Numbered from the stretch's first letter, positions 24,301 to 36,035 are shown. The stretch: 64,000 nucleotides of DNA from Narthecium ossifragum (GCA_963920575.1 OY986973.1:558001-622000), one strand, 5' to 3'. Notes: generated from the sequence alone by a model not told the origin. Translations and numbers: made by a program.

Positions 24301-25029
24301 TTCTTGCTTTTAGTGGGATTCTGGTGATATTGATGCTGGCATGTGTTGCCTTACTGTTGTTTGAAAGCTGGGTCCGAGTTCAATGAACTTCACTAGTGAT
24401 CATCTTACTGCCTAGTTTCAATGATGTGAAACTTTGTCTTGTTACAAATGGCTAGAGAATCCACTAATATTTCTTATTCTATTTCATTGAAAGTGACACA
24501 GCAAGTGTCCTTAATGTTAATGAGAATTTTATCTTTGCTTTCATGATAACCAACTGTTAATGTAGCTCATCTCTGTCTATCTCTTCTCGTGAAGGATATA
24601 AGGACAGTGTTGGAAAAATTTGGTAGCAACATCATATTCTCGAATGGACTCTTGGATCCTTGGAGTGGTGGGAGGTAAACAGCACCATTTAGTTCACTTA
24701 GAATTTATTCCATGACTCATTTTCTTGTCGACTTAATGATGGGTAACTTTTCTGTGTATTTTAGTGTTCTGAAGAACATATCTGGGAGCATTGTTGCACT
24801 TGTTACTGAATTAGGTACTCCACTAAAACTTGTCATCTTTGAAGTAATCTAGGCGGTACTACTTGACCATAATCATCTTCATTCCTCAGGAGCTCATCAC
24901 ATAGATTTACGTGCTTCAACCTATGAAGATCCTGAATGGTTAGTGGAACAAAGGAACTCAGAAATCAGTCTGATTAGAGGCTGGTTGTATGATTATTACC
25001 AAAAGAAGGGAAACTCTTTCAGCATGTGA
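21374..25029 (+). CDS. Serine carboxypeptidase, family S28 (lysosomal Pro-X carboxypeptidase-like)
   Basis: Ten exons with GT-AG introns: 21374-21769, 22280-22466, 22593-22726, 22810-22922, 23057-23180, 23374-23523, 23632-23787, 24595-24674, 24765-24814 and 24890-25029, giving 509 residues. An N-terminal signal peptide (hydrophobic residues about 7-30) points to the secretory or vacuolar route. Family marks: [13 protein letters not shown] in exon 1, HRYYGES opening exon 2, the nucleophile in GGSYGGM (Ser about 191, the final Met codon split by intron 2), the Asp in [10 protein letters not shown] (exon 8) and the His in GAHHIDLR (exon 10). All catalytic residues are present. The family cleaves C-terminal residues after proline. 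Start chosen at the first Met before the signal peptide; length fits the family. Confidence 0.95.
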
Positions 25030-25351
25030 TTGTGATGGTTGAAGAATGACCGTCGCCGAGGGAAAAGCTCTAAATTGCAAATTTTATGTAAATATGATTG
25101 GTCGAGTTGAGTGCAATTGCTGTCACAGCAAACTTGGGATGTTTGTCTTACGTTTGTGGTAAACTTGGAGAAATACTAACAGTAAGTTCAGGCCTAAATA
25201 TGAGAGTGCGAGTACATCCTTGCCATTCACGAAGAAAAACTTATAATATTGAGCACTGAACAGTGAACACAACAGCTGCAGCCGAGCTTGACAATCCTCA
25301 TGTACGAATCATAATTTCTGGATGGAGCTCAACACATCAAAAGAGTCTTAT
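25030..25351. other. 3' flank of the peptidase gene
   Basis: Likely 3' UTR and downstream sequence. No feature is recognised beyond the last bases (TAT, 25349-25351), which flank the next element. Confidence 0.5.
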
Positions 25352-26221
25352 GGGCCTGTTTGGTTGCTGAGAAGTGAGCTGAAGTGAAATTACTTTTGGG
25401 GAGTGGAGTGGAGTGACTTCTGGGGGTTTTTGAGTTCTGGTGTTTGGTTGGTGTTTGAAGTGAGATATGCTCACCCCCAACTATTTAATATTTTAATAAT
25501 TTCTTTATATTAAAATATTAAAAATAATACTATTTTAGATAACGTGGACCAATCAAGAGGTGCCACGTGACATGTGAGATTTATTTATATTAATATTTTA
25601 TTACAGTATGATATTATTAACATTATTTGCCATTTAAAACATTAAAATAATATTTTTAATCTTAAAATATTAATAATATAATAACTTATATTAATATTTT
25701 ATTACATTATAATATTATTAATACTATTTTAGATGACGTGTACCAATCACGAGGTGCCACGTGACATGTGAGACATACTTATATTAATATTTTATTACAG
25801 TATAATATTATTAATATTATTTGTCACTTAAAATATTAAAATTTAAACATTAAAATAATATTTTAATCTTAAAATATTAATAACTTATATTAATATTTTA
25901 TTACAGTATAATATTATTAATACTATTTTAGATGACGTGGACCAATCACGAGGTGACACGTAATATGTGAGATCTACTTATATTATTATTTTATTATAGT
26001 ATAATATTATTAATATTATTTTCCACTTTAAATGCCACTTCAAATGCCACTCAAATGACTTCAGGCCAAAAAGACCCGAAGTCGAAATGGGAAGTGGCAG
26101 CTTTGGCTACAGTGATTTGGAAGTGGGGCTGAAGTCTTCCGAGCAACCAAACATATGAAGTGGCTCGGAAGTTACTTAAAAAAAGTGACTCCCGACCACT
26201 TCATAGGAACTAAACAGCCCC
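25352..26221. mobile_element. Non-autonomous TIR element with internal tandem repeats
   Basis: 870 bp beginning GGGCCTGTTTGGTTGCT; the right end reads inward as GGGGCTGTTTAGTTCCT. TAT flanks both ends, fitting a 3-bp target duplication of PIF/Harbinger type, although TAT is not the usual TTA or TAA. The interior is very AT-rich and carries three copies of a repeat of about 195 bp. No coding sequence. Confidence 0.8.
25530..26010. repeat. Three ~195-bp internal repeats with G-box motifs
   Basis: Repeat units begin at about 25530, 25723 and 25920. Each includes CGTGGACCAATCA or a close variant, then GAGGTGCCACGTGAC in the first two copies (CACGTG, a G-box). The third reads GAGGTGACACGTAAT and has lost the palindrome. 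Confidence 0.85.
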
Positions 26222-26510
26222 TATATCGAAGTCATGGATTCTTTCTTGATCCTGTGGTTGGACCAAATGACAGTCGGTATAAATGACTACCATGATTCCT
26301 ATCTCGCCAACTACTACTACTTTCTCTTAATTTCTCTTAAATGTCATTAAAATAGGAAAAAGATACGCCCACGTCCAACTTAAATCTTCTTTGAATAGAA
26401 GTGGACTGGGATCCGGCAAAGAAGAGCATCTCCTTATTTGTAGAAACCCTTTTTGTTCTATTCTTAGACTGCTTCTCGGTGGATGACCGAGAGCAGTGTT
26501 AATCAGTAGG

Positions 26511-26526
26511 CAGAAGGCTCTGCTTT
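26511..26526. repeat. LINE target-site duplication, left copy
   Basis: CAGAAGGCTCTGCTTT, identical to 35335-35350, sits right beside the poly(T) that is the LINE poly(A) tail in antisense. Confidence 0.9.
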
Positions 26527-26683
26527 TTTTTTTTTTTTTAGTTAATTGAGCCTTAAGGCTGGTGTGTCAAAAGAGAAATGAAAAGATACTGCGAGAAAAG
26601 GGAATAAGCATATTCCCACGCACTAAGACTGCCAAAACATATGTCTCGAGATTAAACTCTCAAGGTATATGAACAAAAAGCAC

Positions 26684-26940
26684 CTATGAGAACTCAAAAG
26701 TTAAACGCCATAAAGACACCAAGAGATCACGAAGCTCATTGGGCCATGCGTACCTTCCCGTCACAAATCCGACGCCAAGAAGCGAGTCGGATTCAACCAC
26801 GACGGATTGTAGCCCCCTTCGCTTGGCTTCCCACAGACCACCCCTCATTGCTAAAATTTTAGCCTCAACCACTGAAGAAACATGGACTCTGGTAGCCCAA
26901 GTCCAGGTTAGATGAGATCCATCAGGAAATAGAAGAGCTC
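26684..26940 (-). pseudogene. LINE RNase H domain fragment
   Basis: Residues such as VEAKILAMRGGLWEAKRRGL and VVVESDSLLG are typical of the C-terminal RNase H of plant LINEs. It lies next to the 3' tail, as expected for the last domain. Confidence 0.8.
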
Positions 26941-26959
26941 TAAGTCTGGCTATTCCTCC

Positions 26960-27664
26960 TCAGACAACGGCGTTGGAACGAAGAACAAGAGATTGGACCA
27001 AGCTAGTCGGAGGAGGAGAGTTCAAGGCATGGTGAGAAGCTGAATATTCTTTAACTTGCCTGATGATGATTCTTGCAAGTTGGTCCGTCGGAGTTGCTTG
27101 ATTGTCGAAGAAGACGGTGTTCCGATCCTTCCACAACCACCATAAAGGATAACCAACCCATGATTTAGATGCTGCCAACCTAGATCTTGAAGAGGAACAA
27201 AGAAATTCCCAGCAAGAATCCAAAGAAGAGGGGTGAGGGCGACCATGAGACACTCTCTCCCAAACTTCTCGAGAAAATCCACACTCAAAGAAGAGGTGGA
27301 CCGGTGTCTCAACATCCCCCACCACATCTTAAACAAGTAGGATCAAGAATTTGACGGATGGAGAAGAGGAAGTCCGCAATTAGAATCTTATCGTGGAAGA
27401 AGCGCCAAAGGAAAAATTTAACTCGCGGACCCACCGAAGCTTTCTAAAGATTGAGCCATCCTGCGCAGCGATCCTCCCCATCCCAGTGCCCTCTTTGTTC
27501 ATTAGCAAGCCAAGTATGAATGGAAGCCGTTGAGATTTCTCCATTAGAGGCGAAGGACCAGATAGGCTTGTCCGCATGCCCACCTGGATCCGAACTCGAT
27601 GGATCGCTTCTATTAGATCCGGATGGAAGAAGGTGCGCAACAAATCATCCTTCCATAATCCAGT
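26960..27664 (-). pseudogene. LINE zinc-binding (zf-RVT) region
   Basis: Minus-strand frames carry ETPVHLFFECGFSREVWERV, then WWLWKDRNTVFFDN, the conserved post-RT zinc-binding region that precedes RNase H. Two frames are needed, so at least one frameshift is present. The upstream part runs to the outer solo LTR at 27670. Confidence 0.8.
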
Positions 27665-27669
27665 TGATT
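27665..27669. repeat. Target duplication of the outer solo LTR, left copy
   Basis: TGATT, matched by TGATT at 32584-32588. Confidence 0.85.
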
Positions 27670-29625
27670 TGTTGTGCCCCGACCCGCGTCGCCCAACCGG
27701 GCCGGGCGACGCGAACCGGAACCTACAAAACGCGGAAAAAGACGGCTAGGGTTCACTCTAACCTATTGGTCTCCCTAGCAAATCACCAAAAGCATCCTCA
27801 ATTAAAAGACATTAATTTAATGAAACCTCGAACCACAGATTTAAAACTCAAAGTGTTTAATATACATATCCTCAGAGAGGGGATAATCCAAATACAACAT
27901 TACTCCCGTAGGAGACTAACTAACATAAGGTAAAAGCAGTAAATATCACCACCTCTCAAAGTCCACCAGGCGCCGCCGCACCGCCGACCAACTGCCCGGT
28001 AGGGGCCACAGAGGAAGAACTGAGCCTGCACCTGCAAAACGCAGCCCGTGTAGGTGTGAGCACTAAGCTCAGTAGGGTTCTACACTACGACACACAGAAG
28101 GAAGAGGGAAACGCAACAGTGTCGCCCTCAAGCAGAACCTGGGTGTATACAGGGATCCCATAACCCCACCGCGTGTCTCTGAGGCCCACGATCATGGTCT
28201 TCCAGCCGGGCTGGTCACATATCAGGTCACACTCAGTAGCAGGAAACAACACTGCTGACTCTCAACAGGACACAAAACACTGTTTGGTGGGAAGAGACAC
28301 AACTGAGTAGGCAACTTCTCTACTCAAGAGTCTTAAGAGCACCGGACATCGGCTACACCTCAGATCCGACTCAAGGCCGACACGACCTCTACAATCATCA
28401 AGCAACAAGTGCACCAGTCATCTAGGCTTATCATCAAGTTTGACTGGACACCACAATTCAAACCGGGTCCAAATTACCCAACCCCGGTCCTACGGCTAAG
28501 TCCGAGCTTCCAGCCTCGGGACGGCGACCCAAAGATAACCCACGCCCTAACCAATGCAACTAATGCACAAATCAACAATGCATGCTATGACATACACAAA
28601 CATGAGATAACCATGCAACAGTATGTCAAGGATAGCATACAAGTCAACCGGATCGCTGCAGCGGTACTACTGACCGCTGCCAGCCGATCCGCAGCGGGTC
28701 CCGGCATTACGACGGTACCGCGGACTCCTGCAACGGGAAGCAACCCCGAAAACGATGATGAACAGTAAACAATATAATAATATATTCTGAAATATAATAT
28801 TATATTCAAAACACCCAAAGCCTCTACTTAGGGGCTAATTGATCCCGTCGATCCGACATCCAAACGAAGTTGGATTCAAGATCCAACTTAGCCATCAGTA
28901 GGTGTACATGTCAGGATCAACATATCCAAAATCCATAATCATCCAACGGTTGGATTAACAGGAAAACACTAATCAAAACCGCTAATCAAACTAACTTACC
29001 AATTAATTGCTGCAACGCAGCCCTTCAGTAATCAATTCATAACAAATCGTAGGAAAATCGGAAAATTATGAAATCAGTTGGGTTAGAGAGTAGAGTCAAA
29101 GATCTACAACTCGTATGCTCATAATAACCCAAGATCATGTACGTACCGGCCAGAAAACTCGCCGCAAGCCGGCTGTTTTTTAAGAACAGCAAAAACCAGA
29201 AAATCCGAGCTTAATCATGCATAAAACCTACTCAGATCTCCACCAAAGCCTATGAAATTTATATCCAAAAATCTACTAGGCATGAGGAAACCAACAAGAC
29301 AAAGATCGATGAGATCCAACGGCTAGATCTAGAGAAACCCATTAAAGAACATCAGTAGGTAGAATACCTATCGAAGAATGCTAAACCCGGCTGATCCCTC
29401 GCAACCAGTCACCAACAAGCCTCCAAACCATACCAGGAGCCTTTCTCTCGTTGCCACGGATCAAACGAGCCTTAGAACACCCAAAATGATGGCCGGAGGA
29501 GGAAGAAAGGAAGAGAGGAAGATGGTTGCCGGAAAAACAGGGGAAGAGAACCGTCAGGAGAGAAGAAAAGAGGAAGGAAGAAGAAGAAGGAAGAAGGAGG
29601 AAGAGAAACGGAGGAAAGGGGGAGG

Positions 29626-29630
29626 GGACA
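29626..29630. repeat. Target duplication of the inner solo LTR, left copy
   Basis: GGACA, matched by GGACA at 32082-32086. Confidence 0.85.
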
Positions 29631-32081
29631 TGTCGCGCCCCGACCCGCGAAAGCCCAACCGGGCCGGGCGACGCGAACCGGAACCTACAAAACGCGAAAA
29701 ACAAAGCTGGTGAGGGTTCCCTCTAACCTATTGGTCTCCCTAGCAGTTCACCAAAACACCATCTACTAAAGATACAACAAAGATTAGCAAAACCTCGAAC
29801 CACAGATTTAAAACTCAAAGTGTTAAATATACAAATCCTCGGAGAGGGGAAGATTCAAATACACAATACTCCCGTAGGAGACTAACTAACATAGGATAAA
29901 ATCAGTAAACGATCACCACCTCTCAAAGTCCACCAGGCGCCGCCGCACCGCCGACCAACTGCCCGGTAGGGGCCAAAGAACAAGAACCGACGCCTGCACC
30001 TGCAAAACACAGCCCCGGGTAGGTGTGAGCACTAAGCTCAGTAGAGATCTACACTACGACACACAGAAGGAAGAGGGAAACGCAACAGTGTCGCCCTTAA
30101 GTAGGATCTGGGTGTATACAGGGGTCCCATAACCCCACCGCGTGTCCCTGAGGCCCAGGGGCAGTACTCAGTAGCAGGAACAGCACTGGCGACAACGCAA
30201 CTGCAGGGAACGGCACTGCAGGCGGGAAAAAGGCACCGCTGGGTAGGCAACTCCTCTACCCTAGGGTCCGCACAGTGGAACACCGGCTACACCTTAGCAT
30301 CCGACTCAAGGCCGACACGACCTCTACACATCAAACACAATAGTGTACCAGTCATCTAAGCCTATCATCAAATCGACTGGACACCACTATTCAAACAGGG
30401 TCCAAACAACCCAACCCCGGTCCTAGGGCTAAGTCCGAGCTTCCAGCCTCGGGATGGCGACCCAAGGATCACCCACGCCCTAACCAATGCAACTAATGCA
30501 CAAACCAAGAATGCATGCTATGACATACACAAACAGGAGATAGGCATGCAACAGTATGACAAACATCATATAAGTCTACTGGATCGCTGCAGCGGTACTA
30601 CCAACCGCTGCCAGCCGATCCGCAGCGGGTCCCGACATTACGACGGTACCACGACCGTCAACCACGAACTCCTGCAACGGGAAGCAACCCCGAAAACCGT
30701 TGATGAACAATACACAATATAATATTATATTCCAAAATATAATATTATATTCAAAACACTCAAAGCCTCTACTTAAGGGCTAATTGATCCCGTCGATCCG
30801 ACATCCAAACGACGTTGGATTCAAGATCCAACTTAGCCACCAGTAGGTGTATAAACCAGAATCAACATATCCAAAATTCATAATCATCCAACGGTTGTAT
30901 TAATGGGAAAACGCTAATCAAAATCACTGATTAAACCAACTTACCCTTTAATTGCTGCAACGCAGCCCTCCAGTAAACACTTCATAAGAAATTGTAGAAA
31001 ACTCCGAAAATTACGAAACAAGATGAAATGGAAAGCTAACAAATAGATCTACAACTCTTATGTTTATGAAAAGCCAAGATCATGTACTCGCCGGCCGGAA
31101 AACTCGCCGCAAGCTGGCTGTTTCTCAAGAACAGCAGAAAACCAGAAATCCAAAACTAATCATCCATAAAACCTACTCAAATCTCAACTGATTAACATGA
31201 AACTTAAATTAGTTATTCTACAAGGCATAAGGAATCCAACAAAGCAAGGATCAACAAGATCCAACGGCTAGATCTCAAGAAAACCCGAAAAGAACACAGT
31301 AGGTATAACCCTACCTAGCTGCGCTTTCCTCGGCTGATTCCCCGCGTTTTGATCACCAATAAGCCTCCAAACCTCTTCAGGGATCTTTCTCTCATTGTCA
31401 CGAATCTTACGAGCCAAAGAACGCCGAAAAAGATGGCCGGAGGAGGGAGAACGGAGGAGATGAAGGAGGCTGCCAGAAACAGGGCAAAGAAGCAGAGCTT
31501 CGGGAGAGAAAGGAGAAGGAAGAAGAAGGAGAGGAGAAAGAGGAAGAGGAGGGGAAGAAAAGAGGGGAAAGGGGGAGGGGAAAGCCGGGAAAGAGGGGGA
31601 AAAGTGAGGGGAGGGGAGGGGAAGTCTTCCCTCTCTGACAAGAGAGAGCGACGGCCAGCGGTGGCCGTCCTCGCGAAGCAGAAAACCAACCGACTCATAA
31701 ATGATCGATCCTTCCTCAAGGGAGGATCGATCCTTCATGACGTCTCACAAGGCTTTCTGGCACGAAGATGATCGATCCTTTAGCCAGAGAGGATCGATCC
31801 TTTGTGTGCTGAAAGTTAAATTTGGGCAAGAACTCAAGCCCAAGTCCGGATCTTTCGATCCCAGATTCACCTAACCATTCTAAACAAACACTAACACATA
31901 TAAGGTCAGTGTGTGCACACGCGGGTGTGAAACAAACCAACAAGGTGCAATTTACCAAATTGCCCTTGTGGTCCAAGAAACAATACGATCCACCGGATCG
32001 CGCGCTCGACGCGAAGCAAACCAACGAGCCACGGGCCTGACCCAGCCGGTCGACCCAGGAGTAGAGGGACGGGTCCTCACA
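29631..32081 (-). mobile_element. Inner solo LTR, family A copy 2
   Basis: 2,451 bp; on the plus strand it runs from TGTCGCGCCCC to GGTCCTCACA and it is flanked by GGACA duplications. It shares long stretches with the outer copy (for example around GGCCGGGCGACGCG and CCTATTGGTCTCCC) and is more distant from copy 1. A purine-rich block near 31430-31625 is the antisense of the pyrimidine block in copy 1. No gene is called in it. Confidence 0.93.
31703..31799. repeat. GATCGATC pairs in the inner solo LTR
   Basis: Octamers start at 31703, 31725, 31770 and 31792. Both pairs are spaced exactly 22 bp and the pairs are 67 bp apart. Linkers form inverted repeats such as GATCGATCCTTCC with GGAGGATCGATC. 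Confidence 0.9.
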
Positions 32082-32206
32082 GGACAGCCGGAAAAGAGGG
32101 GAGAAAGTGAAAGGAGGGTAGGGAAAGTCCTCCCCTTCTGACAGGAGAGAGCGACGGCCAACGATGGCCGTCCTCGCGAAGTAGAAAAAGCCATCGACAC
32201 GAGTCC

Positions 32207-32369
32207 GATCGATCGCTCCAAGGAGGGATCGATCGCTCGCAAAGAAGAGCCAGTCCGGATCGATCCCACACTAAGTCGGATCGATCCAAACCACTTGGAT
32301 CGATCCGAACGGGTCAAAAACCCACCGACTCGCTCACGAGTCCGATCGATCTCCTACGAGCGATCGATC
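32207..32369. repeat. GATCGATC motifs in the outer solo LTR
   Basis: Octamers near 32207, 32227, 32258, 32279, 32298, 32344 and 32362. Spacing within groups is 18-21 bp, looser than the 22 bp of the other copies. Confidence 0.85.
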
Positions 32370-32588
32370 GCTCAATGGCCGTAAGCTGCCCAAAAGCAAG
32401 CTTGCGCGCGCCCGAGCTGGGATCTTCCGATCCCGGGTCCACCTAACCATTCTAAACTAGTACTAACACAAATAAGATCAGTGTGTGCACACGCGGGTGT
32501 GAAACAAACCAACAAGACGTAATTTACCAAATTGCCCTTGCGGTCTACAACGAGCCATAGGGGTAGAGGGACTGGTCCTCACATGATT

Positions 32589-35334
32589 GGTCGAGAAGAT
32601 CTGAGATCTTGAGATCTAAATGAATGTGGCACGAAAATAGAGAAGGAGGCATAGAGAGTGGAAGATCGAGCAACCAGCAATCATCCAAAGCATTGATCCT
32701 CCCATGGCACGCCGAAATCTAGTGAATAACCTCCCGGAGCTTTCTTGAGGCGGCGCATGTGAGTCTCCAGTGCCCTGATGACCTTGCTGGGACACTGCCA
32801 ATGGGAAGATTGGCGTGCCACTTGTATTTCGATCGAGTCATGTTTGCCCAAAGAGAATCCGGATTGAAGCATAAACTTGTTGCTCGTCGGATGCGCAAGG
32901 TGTTCGGCCAGGTATCAAAGTGACGAAGGCCAAGTCCTCCATACTCCAAAGGTTTGCAGACGATCTCCCAAACAACTCGACCAACTTTTTTCCCGTTCCA
33001 CAAGAAGGATCTACAAATAAATTGAAGATCAGAGAGAACATACTTTGGGATGTGGGTAGCAAACAACAAGTGATTAGGAGTAGCTTGAAGCATTGTTTTG
33101 ATGAGGGTGACACAGCCTGCTCCCGCTAAATTTATAGAGGACCGATCCGCTCACTCAATCTTCTTTATAAGGTCTCGATCAAGTCATTGAAGGCTTCCTT
33201 CTTGAGTCGACCACCATCAATCGGAACACCCAAATACTTTAGAAAACCATGAGTCTCCATCACTTTCAAGATTCGGCATATTCGGAGACGCTTTTATGCA
33301 TTCAGGCTTGGGGAGAACCTCACATTCGACTTGGCTTGATTGACTTTGAGTCCAGACAGCGTGAAGAACTCCTCCAAGATCCCCAAGATATTGTGAGCTT
33401 CCTCTGGCATGGCTTTGGTCACCAATAAACAGTCGTCGGCGAAGAGAAGATGTGAGTAAGTCTCCCGGTCTCTATAGAACTTCACTCCCTTTAGTTTCCT
33501 CCTGAGCAGACAAGAAAGCGCTTCCTGTACCAACAAGAAAAGGAAGGAAGAAATGTGGTCTCCTTGTCGAAGTCCCCTTGAGGCAGCAAAATGACCGGTC
33601 ACGCTCCCATTGATGATAAGTGCGAATTGAGTGGAAGAGATGCACGCCAAGACCCAACTGTGCCAACGCTAGGGGAAGTTTAGCTTTTCCAAGATCCGCA
33701 TGAGGAAAGACCACCGCACACTATCATATGCTGATTGGATGTCGATCTTAACCACCATCAAAGCTCTAGCCCCTGGTGCTCGATGAAGGGAGTGTAGAAG
33801 TTCTTGAGCAACCGAGACATTGTCAAAGATGGTGGTGCGCCCATGGATAAACGCCGATTGCTCAGGGCCAATCAAGTCACCGATGACACTACGAAGGCGA
33901 TTAGCAAGAACAGAAGAAATAATTTTGTAACTTACATTGCACAAACTGATCGGCCGGTAATCCTTGATGCGCCGAGGATTCGACACTTTTGGAATGAGCG
34001 AGACGAATGTCTCATTCTAATGAGGAGGAAGCCTGGCAGATCTAAAGAACCCTTGAATAAGAAGAATGTAATCCTCGCGAATGATACTCTAGAACTTGAG
34101 AAAGAATTCGATGGGTAATCCATCAGGGCCGGGGCATTTCTCGGACCCCATCCCCTTCATGGCGGCAAGGATTTCCTCCTCTGAGACCTCAGCTACTAAC
34201 CCATCATGGCATCCGTCGTTTAAAGCGGGGAGGTCAAGAAGGGGGAGATCATCATCGCTGTCAGGTTCAGACCAAAGATTTTGAAAATGATCCACCATCG
34301 CACCAGCTACCTCCTCTTGGGATGACAGAATTTGGCCATTATCTCCAACAATCTCTGCTGCTTTAGAGCGATGCTGTCGGCGCTTGGCAAGATTGTGGAA
34401 GAAGGAGGTATTCCGATCCCCTGAGTGTGCCCAAGACTGTCGAAACCTCTGATTGACAAAATCTTCTTGACGCAGGAGAGAAGCGATGTGTCGATTCTCG
34501 ACGCATCTAAGCTCAATTTCCTCCTCTGTCAAAGCTCCAAGATCCTCCTTCTCATACAGGACGGCAAGAAGTTTTTCAGTCGTCAATCCCGAATTGAAGA
34601 GATCTGCCTCGTCCCTGTGATTCCAAGCCTTGAGAGTATTCTTCGGTTCAATAATTTTAAATGTGACCTGGAATTTCCGAGCTCCTCAGTGCGACTGTGT
34701 CCAAATGCGCTTGACCAAAACATGGAATTCCTTATCCCGAAGCCAAAAGTCTTCAAGACGGAATGCTGATGGTCCAGGCGGGCGCGAGTTAGCATCAAGA
34801 GTCAACAACAGCAGATTGTGATCAAATGAATATCTTGGGAGATGATGGATTGAGACATTGGGGAAGGATCTGCGCCGTGCATCGTTGCCAAGTGCCCTGT
34901 CTAATCTCTCGAGTATTCTTACTCTACCAAGTCTTTTGTTGGACCAAGTAAACGGCGAGCCAAGAAATCCCAAATCAACAAGGTTACAGGAGGAGAGAAA
35001 ATTAAAAAAGCCATGGATTCCGTGATCAAGGAAAAAAGGTCTGCCACACCGTTTCTTTGAAAGGGAGGCGATGACTTTAAAGTCTCCGATGAATAGATGA
35101 ATAGATGAGGACCATCCACCTAAAGACCTCTACTCAACTCTTGCCACAGCAATCCGCGAGCACGCCTTCGTGCAGCATACGCCGTCGAAATCCACGCATG
35201 ACTGCCCATCAAGTCGGTCCAAACACCATGAATGGCCTGCCTTTAAGCACCGGCGAAGGAAAGTCCTCAGGCCGCTAAAATTCAACGCCGCCTTCCTTGA
35301 CGAGGGACCAGGAACGAGTCCCATCCCACACCTA
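32589..35334 (-). pseudogene. LINE endonuclease remnant and reverse transcriptase
   Basis: From 35334 leftward: an endonuclease C-terminal part (GDFKVIASL-type segment near 35050-35110, then LVDLGFLGSPFTWSNKRLGR and FDHNLLLLTLD at 34985-34780). The RT follows at about 34586-33290 with EEILAAMKGMGSEKCPGPDGLP, YRPISLCNVSYKIIS, GRTTIFDNV, IDIQSAYDSV and the catalytic FADDCLL. The region to 32589 holds the thumb and post-RT sequence (FICRSFLWNG, YGGLGLRHF). Several frame breaks are present, so no full ORF2 remains. Confidence 0.88.
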
Positions 35335-35350
35335 CAGAAGGCTCTGCTTT
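35335..35350. repeat. LINE target-site duplication, right copy
   Basis: CAGAAGGCTCTGCTTT, identical to 26511-26526. Confidence 0.9.
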
Positions 35351-35562
35351 ACTAACCTATTCTTCTACAATACCTTCAAACCCATCCTTCCCCATCTCAT
35401 CACTGTACCAAGACTCCCAATTCCTATAAGCAGTTCCTAAGGAACACTAGACCGCTGCATAGCAGGATATATACATCGAGGAGACGAGGAGGACGAGCAT
35501 CGCTGCACGTTGAAAGCTATCTAGGAAGAGAAGAAGAGAAGGTTAAGTAGAAGAGGAGAACG

Positions 35563-35760
35563 ATGTGCTATGTGGTAAAGTGCGGGTCGTGCGGGAAGAG
35601 CTCGTGGGCGGGCTGCGGCATGCACGTCGCGTCAGTGTATCGCCAGATCCAGGAGGGCCAGCACTGCCAGTGCAAGAGCTGGCCTGGCGTGAAGATGGCC
35701 TCCGGCGGCACACCCGCTGCAGCTGAAGAGGCTCCGGCTTCTTCATGCACAATTCTATAA
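35563..35760 (+). CDS. Small Cys-rich protein of unknown function
   Basis: A single-exon frame of 65 residues starting MCYVVKCGSCGK. Cysteines are at 2, 7, 10, 18, 35 and 37 with His at 21 and 34, giving a CxxC, CxxH and HCxC layout that could bind zinc. An invariant-looking WPGV follows (about 40-43), then an Ala-rich tail ending SSCTIL. I recognise this N-terminus as that of small conserved plant proteins without a known role, but no function can be given. The long 5' leader is GA-rich. The LINE ends 212 bp upstream of the ATG, so its promoter has been displaced or replaced. The 3' flank is interrupted 15 bp after the stop by a poly(A) retroinsertion. Confidence 0.8.
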   Translation: MCYVVKCGSCGKSSWAGCGMHVASVYRQIQEGQHCQCKSWPGVKMASGGTPAAAEEAPASSCTIL

Positions 35761-35775
35761 TTAATAGCGTCATCA

Positions 35776-36035
35776 GCAAAGGGACGTATGGCTAGGCCGC
35801 AGGATCTTGCCGGAATTCTCCTTCCCTTCTAGAGAGTTGCATCCTAGTTCTCTTCTCTTTGATTTGTTCTTATTCCACGCAAGTTCAACTCCGTCGTGGA
35901 TGTTTTGACGGATGCTGCCTAGGCTAACCCTTTGGTGCCCCGGATGTGAAGTAGTTGGTTCCGGTTCTTTCCCTTTGTTTTAGGTTTTTGTTTGCTTCCT
36001 TAGCCTTCGGGCTCAATCAATCAAAAAAAAAAAAT
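35776..36035 (+). mobile_element. Poly(A)-tailed retroinsertion (SINE or 5'-truncated LINE)
   Basis: 260 bp ending in a poly(A) run (36023-36034), flanked by the 11-bp duplication TAGCGTCATCA (35765-35775 and 36036-36046). The 3' end, GGGCTCAATCAATC then A-run, looks like an L1-mobilised tail. No coding domain. It sits in the 3' region of the small Cys-rich gene. Confidence 0.85.

Larger units (their letters stand above)
27670..32583 (-). mobile_element. Outer solo LTR, family A copy 3, interrupted by copy 2
   Basis: Read on the minus strand it starts TGTGAGGACC at 32583 and ends GGGGCACAACA at 27670, with TGATT on both sides. It is split at 29630 by another LTR of the same family; the two parts (27670-29630 and 32087-32583) add up to 2,458 bp, matching the other copies. 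It has no internal domain. Its U3 part, 32207-32369, holds GATCGATC motifs with looser spacing of 18-21 bp within pairs. Confidence 0.92.
26527..35334 (-). mobile_element. 5'-truncated L1-type LINE carrying two nested solo LTRs
   Basis: Bounded by a 16-bp duplication (26511-26526 and 35335-35350). The 3' end is a poly(A) tail, read on the plus strand as poly(T) from about 26524. Without the nested LTRs and their 5-bp duplication it is 3,889 bp. Minus-strand order is endonuclease remnant, reverse transcriptase, zinc-binding region and RNase H. ORF1 and the endonuclease N-terminus are missing, so it was probably truncated on insertion. Frames are broken in several places and it is inactive. Confidence 0.92.

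Noticed and set aside
29378..29726. Lys/Arg/Glu-rich open frame near the LTR junction
   Set aside because: It is the purine-rich antisense of the LTR pyrimidine block; the same artefact appears at 31349-31771.
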